Assembly (NCBI GenBank): GCA_031769625.1
Contig: JAUIMM010000126.1
Location: forward strand, 5,604,001-5,668,000
Length of the DNA: 64,000 nt
Direction: 5' to 3'
DNA from: Taudactylus pleione
Lineage: Eukaryota; Chordata; Amphibia; Anura; Myobatrachidae
Position 1 is the first letter of the stretch. Each line of letters opens with the position of its first letter. The translations under genes were made by a program, and so were the position numbers. Below the pieces are notes generated by a model. It searched no databases. It saw only the letters and a list, made by a program, of their open reading frames with translations, and was not told where the DNA came from. Of the stretch, positions 54,100 through 64,000 are shown one piece after another.

Positions 54100-55418
54100 A
54101 ATTTACTGAGGAAGGTATTTCCTCCATTTTGCAGAATAATTTTTTTGGGTTCATGGATTCTTTTTACCTACAGATTTCCATTACTGCAATGGGCACCAGG
54201 CTGGCACCAAGCTATGCCAATCTATTCATGGCACTCTGGTGGAACAATCAGTGTGGAGAAGCCATGAGTTTGGTGCCAGCCTGGTGTGCTGGATGCAGTA
54301 CATTGATGATATTTTATTTGTATGGCAGGGGTAAAGAATAAAGTTGGATGATTTTTGTAATTATTTAAACAATAATGCATATAATATCCACTTAACATTC
54401 TGTATTAGTGAGGTGGAGGTTAATTTTTTCAACCTCACCATCTATATAGATAATGGACAATTAAAACTAGAAATTTTAATAAACCGACAGATTGTAATTC
54501 AATTATTGAATACTCTAGTAACCACCACTGAAACTGATTGAGGAGTATCCCTCATAGCCAGTTGCAGAGGATTAGACACAATTTTCACTGAAGAGAATAT
54601 TTAGGAAGTCCAAGCTTCAAAGTTAGAAGAACAATTGGTCAGTAGAGGGTATGATCATGACCTAGTTAAAAGTGCGATGGAATGAGGCAGTAAAATGAAT
54701 AGAGAGACTGCACTAGGTGACAATAAAAAAGAGGGCAGTGGGGACAGTCTAGAAATACCTTTTATTTCGGTTTATCATAGTCAACATAGACAAATTGAGG
54801 CAATCATTAAAAAACAAGTATTGACAAAAGATCCAGTGTTAAAGAAATATATAAAGGAACGTCCTGTTTTAATTTATTGAAAAGCAAAGAATATTAGAAA
54901 TGAGGTGGTCAATAGTGTCACCTTTGGAGCTAAAATGTTGATGGTGAATAAATCAAAAGGTTTCTTTTGGTGTGGATTGTGTGAGATGTGCAAACTTTGC
55001 AAAAGTAAAGATAGCCATATCAAGGAATATAGATCCACACAAAACAATCGGACCTATGAGATAAGGGATTTTGTGACCTGTCATAGTAAATATTGTGTGT
55101 ACCTATTGGAATGTACATGTGGTTCCCAATATATTGGGAGAACCACACATGTTAAAAGTGAGATTAGCAGAGCATCCTCTGAATATTAGAAAGTGCTTAT
55201 TGATACATAATGTATCTTTGCATTTCAAACAGGAACATGATTGCAATATTTGTCACCTGTCCTTGTTCTGTGGGATACAAGTGATAGATCCCAATTGGAG
55301 GGTGGATAACAGGGACAAGAGGTTGGCAAAAGCGGAGATGAGGAATATTTTTTTGTTAAAAACCCTTTCTCCCAGAGGACTGAACATCGATTTTGAGACC
55401 AAGTGGTTTCTAAAATGA
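54100..55418 (+). pseudogene. PLE2 late RT, linker and GIY-YIG endonuclease, broken
   Basis: Plus-strand fragments in several frames: MGTRLAPSYANLFMA, then a YIDDILF catalytic motif near 54302, then EVEVNFFNLTIYI. The linker region is at 54880-54950 and the Cys cluster CGLCEMCKLC at about 54970-55000. The endonuclease KYCVYLLECTCGSQYIGRTT lies at about 55090-55147, and the C-terminal LSPRGLNIDFET at 55370-55400. At least four stops or shifts. It ends 19 bp before the right arm. Confidence 0.85.
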
Positions 55419-55436
55419 GTTGCTACTTTTCAATAA

Positions 55437-56745
55437 TAGTATCTGTGTATATCCAAACCTACTATGCACTTTTTTAAACTTTAAATAGAAATGGTTTTAT
55501 AGGTATATTTTAACTAGTATGTGTTCTAATGGTGTGGGGGTTTTTACTTACTTTTTGCCTTTTGGTATCTGGCAAATATCTGGGAATGTATGCCTCTAAT
55601 AACGGAGGTGATTCCCAGGCGTTTCCAAATATGTAATAACCACTTCTGAAAATGTGTTCTACCAGCCCGATGACCACTTCTGCCTATGCAATCCAACAGT
55701 CCAGCACTTCTGGCTGTATGTGCGGTCCACAGAAAGGGAGTTGGAGATGTGAATGTGAGATCTGAGTAAAAGGACGTAGAGGAAAAAATATATCTATGTA
55801 AGGATTTTCCAGAAATATAAATAGGAGCGGGGCTGGAGATGAATACCAGTATGAAAGTCCAAGTCAATCCCAAGAATTTTAGAGAGGACACAAGTGGAAC
55901 ATGGTTCATATCCAGATTTTTTTCAATTAAGAATGAAATGCATGTATGAAATGGTTTTTATGGAATTACATAAACTATATGGAGTTTTAAATGTGTCCAC
56001 TATGATTTTATTGATGTACATATACATATTGATGATATAGGAGTAATTTACATATCATTACTGGACTGGATAGGTGTAATTGGTCTTAAGTGGGAATTAT
56101 GGGTAAGGGTATAAGAAGCAGTTCCTGTGTGATCCAAATCACATTTTGAGGGAGGACTATATGTCTGAAACAAGTAGATGGTGGTGGATCTGACTTTAAT
56201 TCTTTACTTCTTTTCTTTACTTTTTAATGGAAGTTAAAGAGTTTTTATCCATCTAGAATGAACATTGCTGTTTTAACATCAGCCAGGAGTTAGATCCTAA
56301 CTTCCCGGGTATGTGAGGGCATACTCCAGTGCAATATTTATAGGTATATAAAACTTAGCTTTTATTCTGGAGCTATTATCTTTATTGTATGGACTACTGT
56401 TGATGACCTTATGTGACATTAAAACATTTTTTATAACATGGATGAGAGGAACTGGATGTCTTCTTGAATTTGAGGACTTTTGGTGTGAGATTGAATACTG
56501 AAAGAAACCTTTCTGTGAATCAAACAAGGTGGATAATTGGTGAGTTCCTCTCCAATAAGTGGGTGGTGAAGGGAAGAAGCCAGGTGGAGTTAGTCCAAAG
56601 AGGGAGGTCATTAAAGAAACCTTTAAAAGCATATAGTTACCTATGGTGAGTTCTGTCCGTATTATTGGGAAGAGCCCAGGGGAGAATAAGCTGCTGGACA
56701 ATATTGCAGTGAAACTCCAAGGAAAAAAATAAAAAAGGGTAGAAG
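55437..56745 (+). repeat. PLE2 right inverted arm (pLTR)
   Basis: It follows the ORF directly. A hammerhead-like element lies near 56146-56172: TTGAGGG, GGAC paired with GTCT around TATAT, then GAAAC. The left arm has lost the GAAAC side. An extra ~280-bp segment at about 56165-56450 has no counterpart in the left arm. Confidence 0.8.
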
Positions 56746-57130
56746 TATGTACTCCAGTGCAACGCCATCCTAGTTGCCGGTAGGCAAGATAAATGCCTTC
56801 TCTTTGACTTCGTAAAACAAATTAATACCTGACCTACAGTTATGCAAACAGCAAAAATACAAATAAGCATACCTAGCATGCAAAATTATGCATAGTTGAA
56901 TGTCCATGGAAAATTAGCACATTTCCAATTATATTTAAACAAAGTGAATTGAACATAGTGATTATATGATCACTTTTTTATGTGAGTCAGTTTAAAGTCC
57001 TCGCAACATAAAGAAAATAAAAATAAACCAGCCATGTAAAGTTGTTCAGAAATGTTTTTGATGGGCATGTAAGTCTGCAAAAATGTAATTTTGATTGCCA
57101 GTGTCCACATTGTTCAATCACTGGGTCTCT
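56746..57130. other. Non-coding gap
   Basis: AT-rich; no gene or repeat end recognised. Confidence 0.4.
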
Positions 57131-59340
57131 GTTGATAAAATTGCAAGGGAGCTTAATTAAGTTTCACACATTGTGCTGAGCAAGTATATTTTTATGAGCT
57201 TCAACTTCGAGAAGCTTCTTTCTGCTGATGCAACCATGATAGGAGGTATTAAATACAAGAGACTTGTAATGATCACTTCTAAGATACTGCTAGATAGTTC
57301 CAGATGATTAATCAACTTCACCAATTGTTTAACAGCATTAATATTACTACGTTTTACACAGAGTGTCAATTTAAACAGCACTATCTGGTTGGCAAGTTCA
57401 TGAGAAATATCCTCAGAATACTGGTTCGTGAGACCCTCTGAAAGGCTGATCAATTCCCCAGTGCTCTTTTCAAGAATGATCTTAGGCTGTATGCACATGA
57501 ACAGTTTATAAGTCTTCTGCATTGCCTTAAACAGGGTTTCACTTTGATTAATAGTGATGTCTATAAGTGCATTAAAAACTGACTTGAAAGTGTTTCTCAG
57601 TATACTGTAGCCTAGAATCCCATGGGAGATCATTGTGGAAGCATTTGGCAAACCCATTTTTGTGGAAAGAACATATATGCTATGCCCCAACTATATGCCA
57701 ACTCCTTTTCCAAAGACACTGTAGTATCCCAGTTGTTGCTTAATTCTACTATATCCTGCACAAATGACTGCAGTACAACAACATAAGTGTTTAGATCACT
57801 TGTCTGTGACTACACTGATTTATATAATAAGTCAATTGAGAGTTATTCAGCTGTTGCCCTCCTTTTGTAGATGATTCCACCTGCTGATTGCACTGAAGAA
57901 TATGTATTGTCTATCAAGCATATAAAAAATGCCTCAAATCAAGTACATGCTTCACTGCATGGTCGATAATAAGATTTAAAGCATTAGTACAACAATGAAT
58001 ATACTGAGCATTTGGTGCCTTCTGTTTCATCAGAGTCACCATATGGCCGGCTCATGTTGGTTGCCCCATTGTATCCTTGGCCTCTTATCTTCCAAAGTTC
58101 TGTGATATTATCAGTTTCTTCCATTATGACTGCTGCCATCATCATTCTTATAAATTTTCCATAAATATATCTCTCAACTGGTCTGTCTTTGAAATGTCCA
58201 TTGTTGGGGCCATAATTACAGCGACAAATGGAGCAGGTGCTATTGTATCTACAATTTGCTTTATCACATGATTGGCAGGTATGTAAACAATCTCATTTTG
58301 AATGGACCCACTTAAATATTTTGTGAAGCCCTTTGGCTTACTAAGAAGGCTTTCAAAGTACTGGATCATATCTAGCTATGGCACATGCTTATCCTCTTCA
58401 TCATAATCCTGCTCTCGATGGCCACAAAATTCTAGATTGCAACAGGAAAGTGTAATTATAACATTTACATCACAATCCAGTACAAGAAGGCAGTATTTTT
58501 GGCTTACATATAGCTGCTTGTCAGCTAAGAGATCCACATTGGTATATTTTTTCCATGTGTTGAATTCCTGACAAGCTTCTGAATGTGCTGATGAATTGTC
58601 ATGACTCTCGATGCCGTATGGCAGATTTTTCCAATAGATTCTTTCCTCATTCCATGCTTGATTATGTGTTGTACTAAATAGCCAACATGGGGTGTGGTAG
58701 CATTTGTAAGCAGGTTGACTGTATAAGAGCCACATTCTTTGCAAACTTTGCCCTGTTTCGGTAAAGGGACCTTTGGCTAATATAAGTCACTTTAAACAAC
58801 AAATAGCTTTTCAAAAGACTTCAGAGTTTGCATTCCAAAATGAGCTCTGTCAGCAGTCGGTGGTAAACGCTCTGCTTTTGTAGTATTTTCACATTCTCTT
58901 TCTGCTTCAGGAAGTTTTTCAGCATCTTTCTGTACTTCAGTTGCTACTTTGAAGCCTTCAAGTATCTGTTCTGTAGTAGATTTATCTGTATCTATCTGAA
59001 TTTCTCCTTCATTCTGCTCTTTCAAATACCCTTCAGTGTCTTCTGAAGATGCACACTGTTCAAACTTTTTTGAGGTGGGTCACAGAAATAAGTACTTAGT
59101 TTTGGAATCTTTTGTAATAGTTTACTTTCTGCAGCTTTCTCACGTTTCTCAATTCTCCTTTGTGCAGCACCGCTGAGTTCTACTTTACAAGGATTTGCAG
59201 ATATGGTCCAAGTTTTGGAATATCCAACTGCTTCTCCCAAATACAAGCATGGTCTGTGAATTGCAATAAGTGAAGGACAATCCGATGACAGAACGGCGAT
59301 AGGCAAGGAGTGTCTCACTGATATCACAAGTTCCTAGTGG
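57130..59340 (-). pseudogene. ZMYM-type hAT transposase pseudogene
   Basis: Minus strand. N-terminal part (59327-58792): ELSGAAQRRIEKREKA, then KIPKLSTYF. A TTF-type zinc finger follows at 58744-58376: LYSQPAYKCYHTPCWLFS, with HDNSSAHSEAC and the spacing of Cys and His typical of hAT proteins related to ZMYM1. Next KYLSGSIQNEIVYI (58310) and APTMDISKTDQLRD with the first catalytic Asp region. RGQGYNGATNMS follows near 58070. At the end (57690-57157), VASAERSFSKLKLIK is the hATC dimerisation block. Many stops and shifts. Termini were not identified. Confidence 0.8.
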
Positions 59341-60559
59341 ACTGATAGGCTGTATTCTCATTTATACTGCATCAGTCAGTAACATGTCTGTCTCTGTGAA
59401 CATGACAGGTCCACTTAAAAGCACTTCTTTTGAAGTTGTAATATTTTTGTATATATAACATCTTTAATAGAAAGCTAAATAATTGTGATTAAGATTTATA
59501 TTTTCTTTTTGTCCCAGATGACAAATATTATCTTGAGTTAGGGCAAAAAGTCTACAGCACAAATCTCAGCCCATCCATACTGTACAAGCATATTTAGCTG
59601 TGGCCATATTGCTTTTAGTGTATGTTATTCCGTAGAATAATCATGGTTGCCAATCATTTACATTTTTTTGTTGAAAATATTCTAATCATGCCTGTAAATT
59701 TGGCTAGTGTAAATGCTACATATATGTAGTACAGGTTATAATTTGGATAAAGATAACTGTGTTTCACTACAGTTGTGTAAGGAGAACTGCAGGATACCTA
59801 TTTAGAATGATTAGCTCCTGATACAACCTTAGTGGTGTCAGGGACTGGGAATTAATAGTGAGTGGGTTACATGACAGGCAGGGCCGCTGACAGCCTCGCT
59901 AAGCCCAGGTGACAGGGGGTGTGGCCTAATTGCTGGATGCGTAGCCATGCCCCCTTAGAAAAAAGAAAGCTAAAAATCATTTTTGCGTGGTACTGCATGC
60001 TGGAAAGGGGGGCGCTGTGTGCCCCTCAGCCCATCGCACAGCCAATGGGGGGCACGATCGCTCACCCCATAGGCATAGGAGACTGCTCCAACTGCTGCTT
60101 TAGCAGCCACTAGCAGTCTCCCAGTGCAGCCCAGCACACAGCAGCATGTGTTGGGCTGCTGTGGCGTAAGAGGGAGGGGGAGCGGTGTCGGACCCAGGCC
60201 CTAGCTGGGCCCCTCCAGCAAGCCCAGGTAATTAGTACCTACCTGAAATTACCATGGCAAAAATACTCCTACTTACCGCAACCTACAGCTATGCAATAGT
60301 GCCTTCATCTGATTCCCCAGTAAAGTTGATCTTGCTCCTGCGCACCTGGCCTTACTCGGCTCCTCTTTTAAGTCTGGGTCACGGATGGACTTTATGTTGC
60401 ATCCGCGAATTGAGAACCATGTCCAGGTCACAGAGCACGAGTGCCGCTGATGCTTTATGACATTCCCTTCAGCTCCTCTGTCACAGCAGCAAGTCCAGGA
60501 ACATGGGGCAATGGAGCACAGGTGTCCCCTCCAGGGCTGGTGCCTATAGGTGACTGCCT
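59341..60559. other. Non-coding DNA with an interspersed repeat
   Basis: 59879-60240 is GC-rich: it begins CAGGGCCGCTGACAGCCTCG and contains GGCCCAGCTAGGG-like palindromic text near 60200 ('ccctagctggg'). It may be a non-autonomous hAT. Nothing else recognised. Confidence 0.4.
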
Positions 60560-61290
60560 TCATTGTCTAAGGCATTTCTGCCTCTAGTTCAGGGAGGAGA
60601 AGGTTACAATGTCTAAGACAGGAGATAAATGGGCAGGAATGATAGAATTGGTGGCTTCCAGGGTGAGAAAGGCTGAATCCTGGAAATGTTTAAGAGGTAA
60701 AGGTGTCAGGATTGGGTGAGGGATTAAATATGGAGAGCAAAAAGAGTTAAGGATGACACAGAGACAGCAGACTTGGCATATGGAGGCAGAGAAGTGTTGT
60801 CAATGGTGAGGGAGAGGGATACAGGATGGAAGAATATGGAGGGGGCAAATACCATGAGTTCAGTTTTACAGATAATTTTTAGTTACAATCGTTAATCCAA
60901 GAGGAGATGTATAATAGACTGTTAAAAATGTGTGGAGAAAACAGAAGGTGAGAGGTAATTAGGGAGATGTAAAGTTGGCTGTCATCAGTGTATAGGAGGT
61001 ACAGGAGGCTAAAGGAGCTGATCAGCACTCAGAAATAAGAAGCGGTACAGTAGTAGGAGAGATAGGGACCAAGGACAGAACCTTCATGAATGCCAAAATG
61101 AAGGGGGACAGGAGGAGAGGTTAAGGTAGATCTGGAGAGCACTGTCATGGTGGCTTGAAGGGGTTGAGGATTTGCAAGAGTATGGCGTAATCCACAGTGA
61201 CAAAGGCTGCACTGATGTCTAAAAGGATGAGTATAGCATAGAGGCCCTTGGATCTAAAAGTGATTAGGTCATATGTAACCGTGGTGATGG
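60560..61290 (-). pseudogene. LINE (L2/CR1-like) reverse transcriptase remnant
   Basis: Minus-strand translation near 61203-61238 gives LILLDISAAFVTVD, the RT block A with its Asp. Further on, GSVLGPYLS and then YTDDSQLYIS (near 60969-60995) match blocks B and C. The (F/Y)xDD here is YTDD, one substitution from YADD. Many stops and shifts; ends not defined. Similarity of the Ser-rich tail suggests an L2/CR1-type element. Confidence 0.6.
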
Positions 61291-61350
61291 CAGTTAAATA
61301 CTTGTAATGTGACTAATCCATGAGATGAGCATCTAGTTACAATTGTCCAA

Positions 61351-62164
61351 GGGCTCTTTTTACTACAATCCGCATTTGTAATGCAGATTGTAGTGTGATA
61401 TTACCAAGTGAATTCGCATTGCGAATTCAGGCAATATCACAGGGCTTTACTACAAATCCCTTGCAGGGACAGAGCTTCACACACTAGTCACGGTATTTTC
61501 GCAAAAAAATACTGTGACAAGTGCCCCGCGCATGCAACGACTGGCTGCCGCTGCTACCCCCCGGCAATAAGCCCCGCCCTCCACAATTGCGGATCCCTTG
61601 CCCCTCTCCCTTTATTACACTTACCTGTATGATCCGGGCTCCGATGATGTCCTCCGGTCAGCTGACATCCCATACTGCACTGGGACCCTGTCAGGTGACG
61701 ACCGGGCCTCAGTGCAGCATGGGAGACCAGCTGACCAGAGAGAGGACATCACTGGAACCCCAAACTCCGTTCCCTGTAGTCAGGTTAGTTTTTTTTTTTT
61801 TTTTACAGTGAATCAGCGTGTGGTCTGTTTAGACCACACAGCTGATCACTGGGGCCAGCTCCGGGCTCTGCTCTCCCCATCAGAGCAGAGCAGGAGTCCG
61901 GTAACCGGGGGTAACCCTGGATAACGCCACCTCCAGGTGGTGTTATTATCACAGGACTTCCCCCGGTATTTTTTCACAATTTATTTTTAGTAACTTTGGC
62001 CAGATCACATTTCCCATTACAATTATGGGAAATGCAATCTGCTTACTAAAAATAAGTTATACTTAGGGGTTGGAGTCGAATTTTACGAATTCTACTCCAA
62101 TTGCACCGTTGTAACTTTAGGTGAAACTAAAAGAATGTAAAAATAATGTTAATAAATAGAGCCC
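61351..62164. mobile_element. Hairpin-chain element D, 814 bp
   Basis: GGGCTCTTTTTA and TAAATAGAGCCC are the inverted ends. Hairpins: 61363-61393, 61395-61440 (two nested stems), about 61485-61525 (CACGGTATTTTCGC region), 61807-61850, 61865-61891 (GCTCTGCTCT/AGAGCAGAGC), 61921-61946, 62003-62039 and 62071-62099. The middle (61560-61790) is less clearly paired. Sequence unrelated to the GGGCCTGATTCAG group but of the same design. Non-coding. Confidence 0.75.
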
Positions 62165-62522
62165 CAAGTCTCTCTTAACAAAGACAAGTAGAAGAGACTT
62201 CATGTAGAGATTAATTTTACAGATGTCTAAATTTTAATTTTAGTAACTGTCATTTATTTAGTTGAGCTTCAGCTATTTTTTCAACAGTGGTATGCGGTGA
62301 GGTCAGTGACTGGTGAGGCACGGGTTAGTATCAAAGCCAGATTTACACACGCATATAGTATATGGACCCGAAAGAGGTACCTTAAATCCACCATTCAATT
62401 GGCAGTTTGCATAATAACATATATTCCCCTGTATCTCAACAGAATTTACAGCACAGGAATACTCAAAACCAACAGCACAATAACTACAAATACTGAAGAC
62501 CTGAACAACAAAATAGCCACGT

Positions 62523-62863
62523 ATACCCCTTTCAGGCGGGACGTGTTAAACATTTCAACCCGGTAATTTGGTGATTTACACGGGACCTTTTTCTGTCTGA
62601 AAGGGTCCTCCCAGGTCTAAATTCCTGGGACTTCAACCCTGGAATTTACCAGGGTCGGAGACATGGGAATTTAGTCCCGGGTTGACCCTTTCAGACAGAA
62701 GAAATACACATGTAAATCAGCAAAGTACCAGGTTGAATTTTTTGACCCGGTAATTTGCTCCTCTGTCTGAAGGGGGGTACAGACAGAGAATGGCAAAACA
62801 ACCTGGTACGCAAAAGTCAGGAAAAATCAGAGTTTTTTGCCATTTTCTGTCTGAAAGTGGTAT
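62523..62863. mobile_element. Palindrome-rich MITE, 341 bp
   Basis: The ends ATACCCCTTTCAG and CTGAAAGTGGTAT are inverted. The interior has CTGTCTGAAAGGGTC... paired with GACCCTTTCAGACAG, enclosing the CCTGGGACTTCAACCC/GGGTTGA type dyads. Non-coding. Confidence 0.7.
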
Positions 62864-63245
62864 TAGTGAGTAGTGTTAGTGAGTGTAGTAAATGTATTAA
62901 ACTAAACACTCACATGCAGCCTGCCTTGGCTGACACTCTCCAAGTCACAAAGTACAGCACTGACAGTGACAGCCCGATGCAGTGCCTGTCAGTGCTGGGT
63001 CTGATGCCCAATCATATCTGCCTCACTGACAGGGGCATGCTTTGATGTGGACTGAAAGCACGTCCCTGTCAATGAGGTACTTGTATAGGTGCTATTTCTC
63101 CTGATTTTTTCAATGGGCTTTTACGGCCCGTGGCTTGGCCCTGCCCCCGCTTCATCAAAAATGTGACTCTATTTGTATTGTAAAAATTATGAACATAATA
63201 TAAAGCAGATTCTTATGACACAGAATAAGTGTCATAAGTATCTTC
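62864..63245. other. Non-coding gap
   Basis: Short frames only. 'cactgacaggggcatgc' and similar short dyads are present, but no element is recognised. Confidence 0.4.
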
Positions 63246-63565
63246 TTTGTGTTATATTAATCATTATTATTATTATTCTTTATATTTATGGTGCAACAAA
63301 TGTTCTGCAGCGCCTTACATAGTACATACAGTAAATGAACAAGAAACCAGTAACTTACAAGACAATACAATGCAGGACAAGAACAAGATTTATCATAACA
63401 CTCAAATAAGCAACAGTGCATAAGCAACCAAGTGATAGGTGTCCAAGTGGGGAGTGAGCAGTAGATGAAGGTACAGTATGAGTAAGGAGAAGCAGAAGAG
63501 GGTAGAGGGCCCTGCTCATAAGAGCTTACATTCTAATGGGGAGGGGCAGACAAACATTAATGACA
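63246..63565. repeat. Interspersed repeat with ATT microsatellite
   Basis: An ATTATTATT run is followed by TTCTGCAGCGCCTTACATAG and, at about 63510, GGGCCCTGCTCATAAGAGCTTACATTCTAA. This pair of motifs is a widespread amphibian repeat, probably derived from a LINE 3' end. Confidence 0.5.
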
Positions 63566-64000
63566 GAGGAAGCTCTGCCTCCTCTGACTGCACGTTCCTG
63601 TTTTTCATGAAGATCCAACAAATGTGATCAAATATTATCTCAGCATTTAATGTCAAAATCAATAAAGGTAATTGGCATATATAGATTTAATGGCTCAGGT
63701 CAATAATTCTTCACAAGTTCAATGCTACCTAAGTAATGGATGTTCTGACCTTGGATTTTTACAAGTGCCAACATGCAAAAGCAGACAAAGGTTTCTAGGA
63801 CTTGTTGAAACTTGTAGTTCCATAGCAGTACTTTATTTTTTAATAATACACTATTACCCTGGAATCCAATGCTTACAGTTTGTCATATAGAACACTAGTG
63901 TCATTCAGCATGGGGCTGGTTTGCCCTATGTTGGCCCTGCTCTTTTTTTTTTGTTGGATTCCCATTTGCTGCAAATCTCCTTGTTACAGTATGACTAGGC
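63566..64000. other. Non-coding end of window
   Basis: No gene recognised. 63765-63830 contains TTGTAGTTCCATAGCAG, possibly one end of a hAT MITE. Confidence 0.4.

Larger units (their letters stand above)
50328..56745. mobile_element. PLE2: two head-to-head Penelope-like halves with inverted arms
   Basis: Arms at 50328-51369 and 55437-56745 are inverted copies; the right arm has an extra segment at about 56165-56450. Between them, the left half encodes PLE N-terminal and early RT sequence on the minus strand (52044-52625). The right half encodes later RT, the linker and GIY-YIG on the plus strand (54100-55418). A Tc1 element (52633-54092) lies at their junction and an LTR (51371-about 52100) lies at the inner edge of the left arm. 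Confidence 0.75.

Noticed and set aside
1..64000. Host protein-coding gene
   Set aside because: I looked for spliced exons with conserved domains outside the transposons and found none; all recognisable domains belong to mobile elements.

Overview
The window looks like non-coding chromosomal DNA from a vertebrate with a large, transposon-rich genome, most likely a frog. This rests on the mixture of element families (Penelope-like elements, PIF/Harbinger, hAT, Tc1/mariner, a chromodomain Ty3/Gypsy element, a decayed L2/CR1-type LINE, many palindromic MITEs) and on short repeats I recognise from anuran genomes. I see no host protein-coding gene, no tRNA and no functional rRNA. Every recognisable coding sequence belongs to a transposable element, and each carries stops, frameshifts or deletions.

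Layout. 1-1.7 kb: AT-rich unique-looking DNA ending in a 137-bp hAT MITE. 1.7-3.7 kb: decayed Harbinger transposase with an intron; a palindrome-rich MITE sits in that intron. 4.4-5.2 kb: composite hairpin-rich MITE. 5.19-8.45 kb: Penelope-like element (PLE1, minus strand) with inverted ~228-bp terminal arms. 8.4-11.9 kb: anonymous repeats. 11.87-12.38 kb: best copy of the hairpin-chain MITE. 12.4-18.2 kb: remains of a Harbinger Myb/SANT gene split by a chromodomain Ty3/Gypsy element (12707-17557, target duplication CATCC). 18.2-23.9 kb: AT-rich DNA with several MITEs and a deleted Tc1 element. 23.9-26.3 kb: truncated hAT element with two minisatellite blocks and half a transposase. 27.9-34.8 kb: PLE3, with ~1.15-kb inverted arms, a Tc1 element inserted in the left arm, a GIY-YIG ORF and a 5S rRNA pseudogene. 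36.2-37.8 kb: MITE split by a solo LTR. 41.6-44.2 kb: a cluster of MITEs. 44.5-48.2 kb: third hairpin-chain MITE, split by 5'-truncated PLE4. 48.2-49.6 kb: foldback repeat. 50.3-56.7 kb: PLE2, two head-to-head halves with ~1-kb inverted arms, containing a nearly intact Tc1 element and an LTR. 57.1-59.3 kb: decayed ZMYM-type hAT transposase. 60.6-61.3 kb: LINE reverse-transcriptase remnant. 61.35-62.86 kb: two more palindrome-built MITEs. 63.2-64 kb: repeat tail.

The most unusual signal is a group of non-autonomous elements sharing a GGGCCTGATTCAGAG terminus. Several of them (2821-3408, 4367-4770, 11871-12382, 44526-48173) are built almost wholly from successive hairpins. In the best copy nine stem-loops follow one another over 512 bp, with arms up to 19 bp perfectly paired, and the same architecture is visible in the other copies. 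A second, unrelated element at 61351-62164 has the same design. Other points of note: hammerhead-ribozyme-like cores recur in all four Penelope-like elements, minisatellites occur inside three LTRs, and a 5S rRNA-derived sequence is enclosed in PLE3.

The nesting gives a relative chronology: Harbinger elements are older than the MITEs and the Gypsy element inside them; hairpin MITE A3 is older than PLE4; PLE2 and PLE3 are older than the Tc1 copies inside them.
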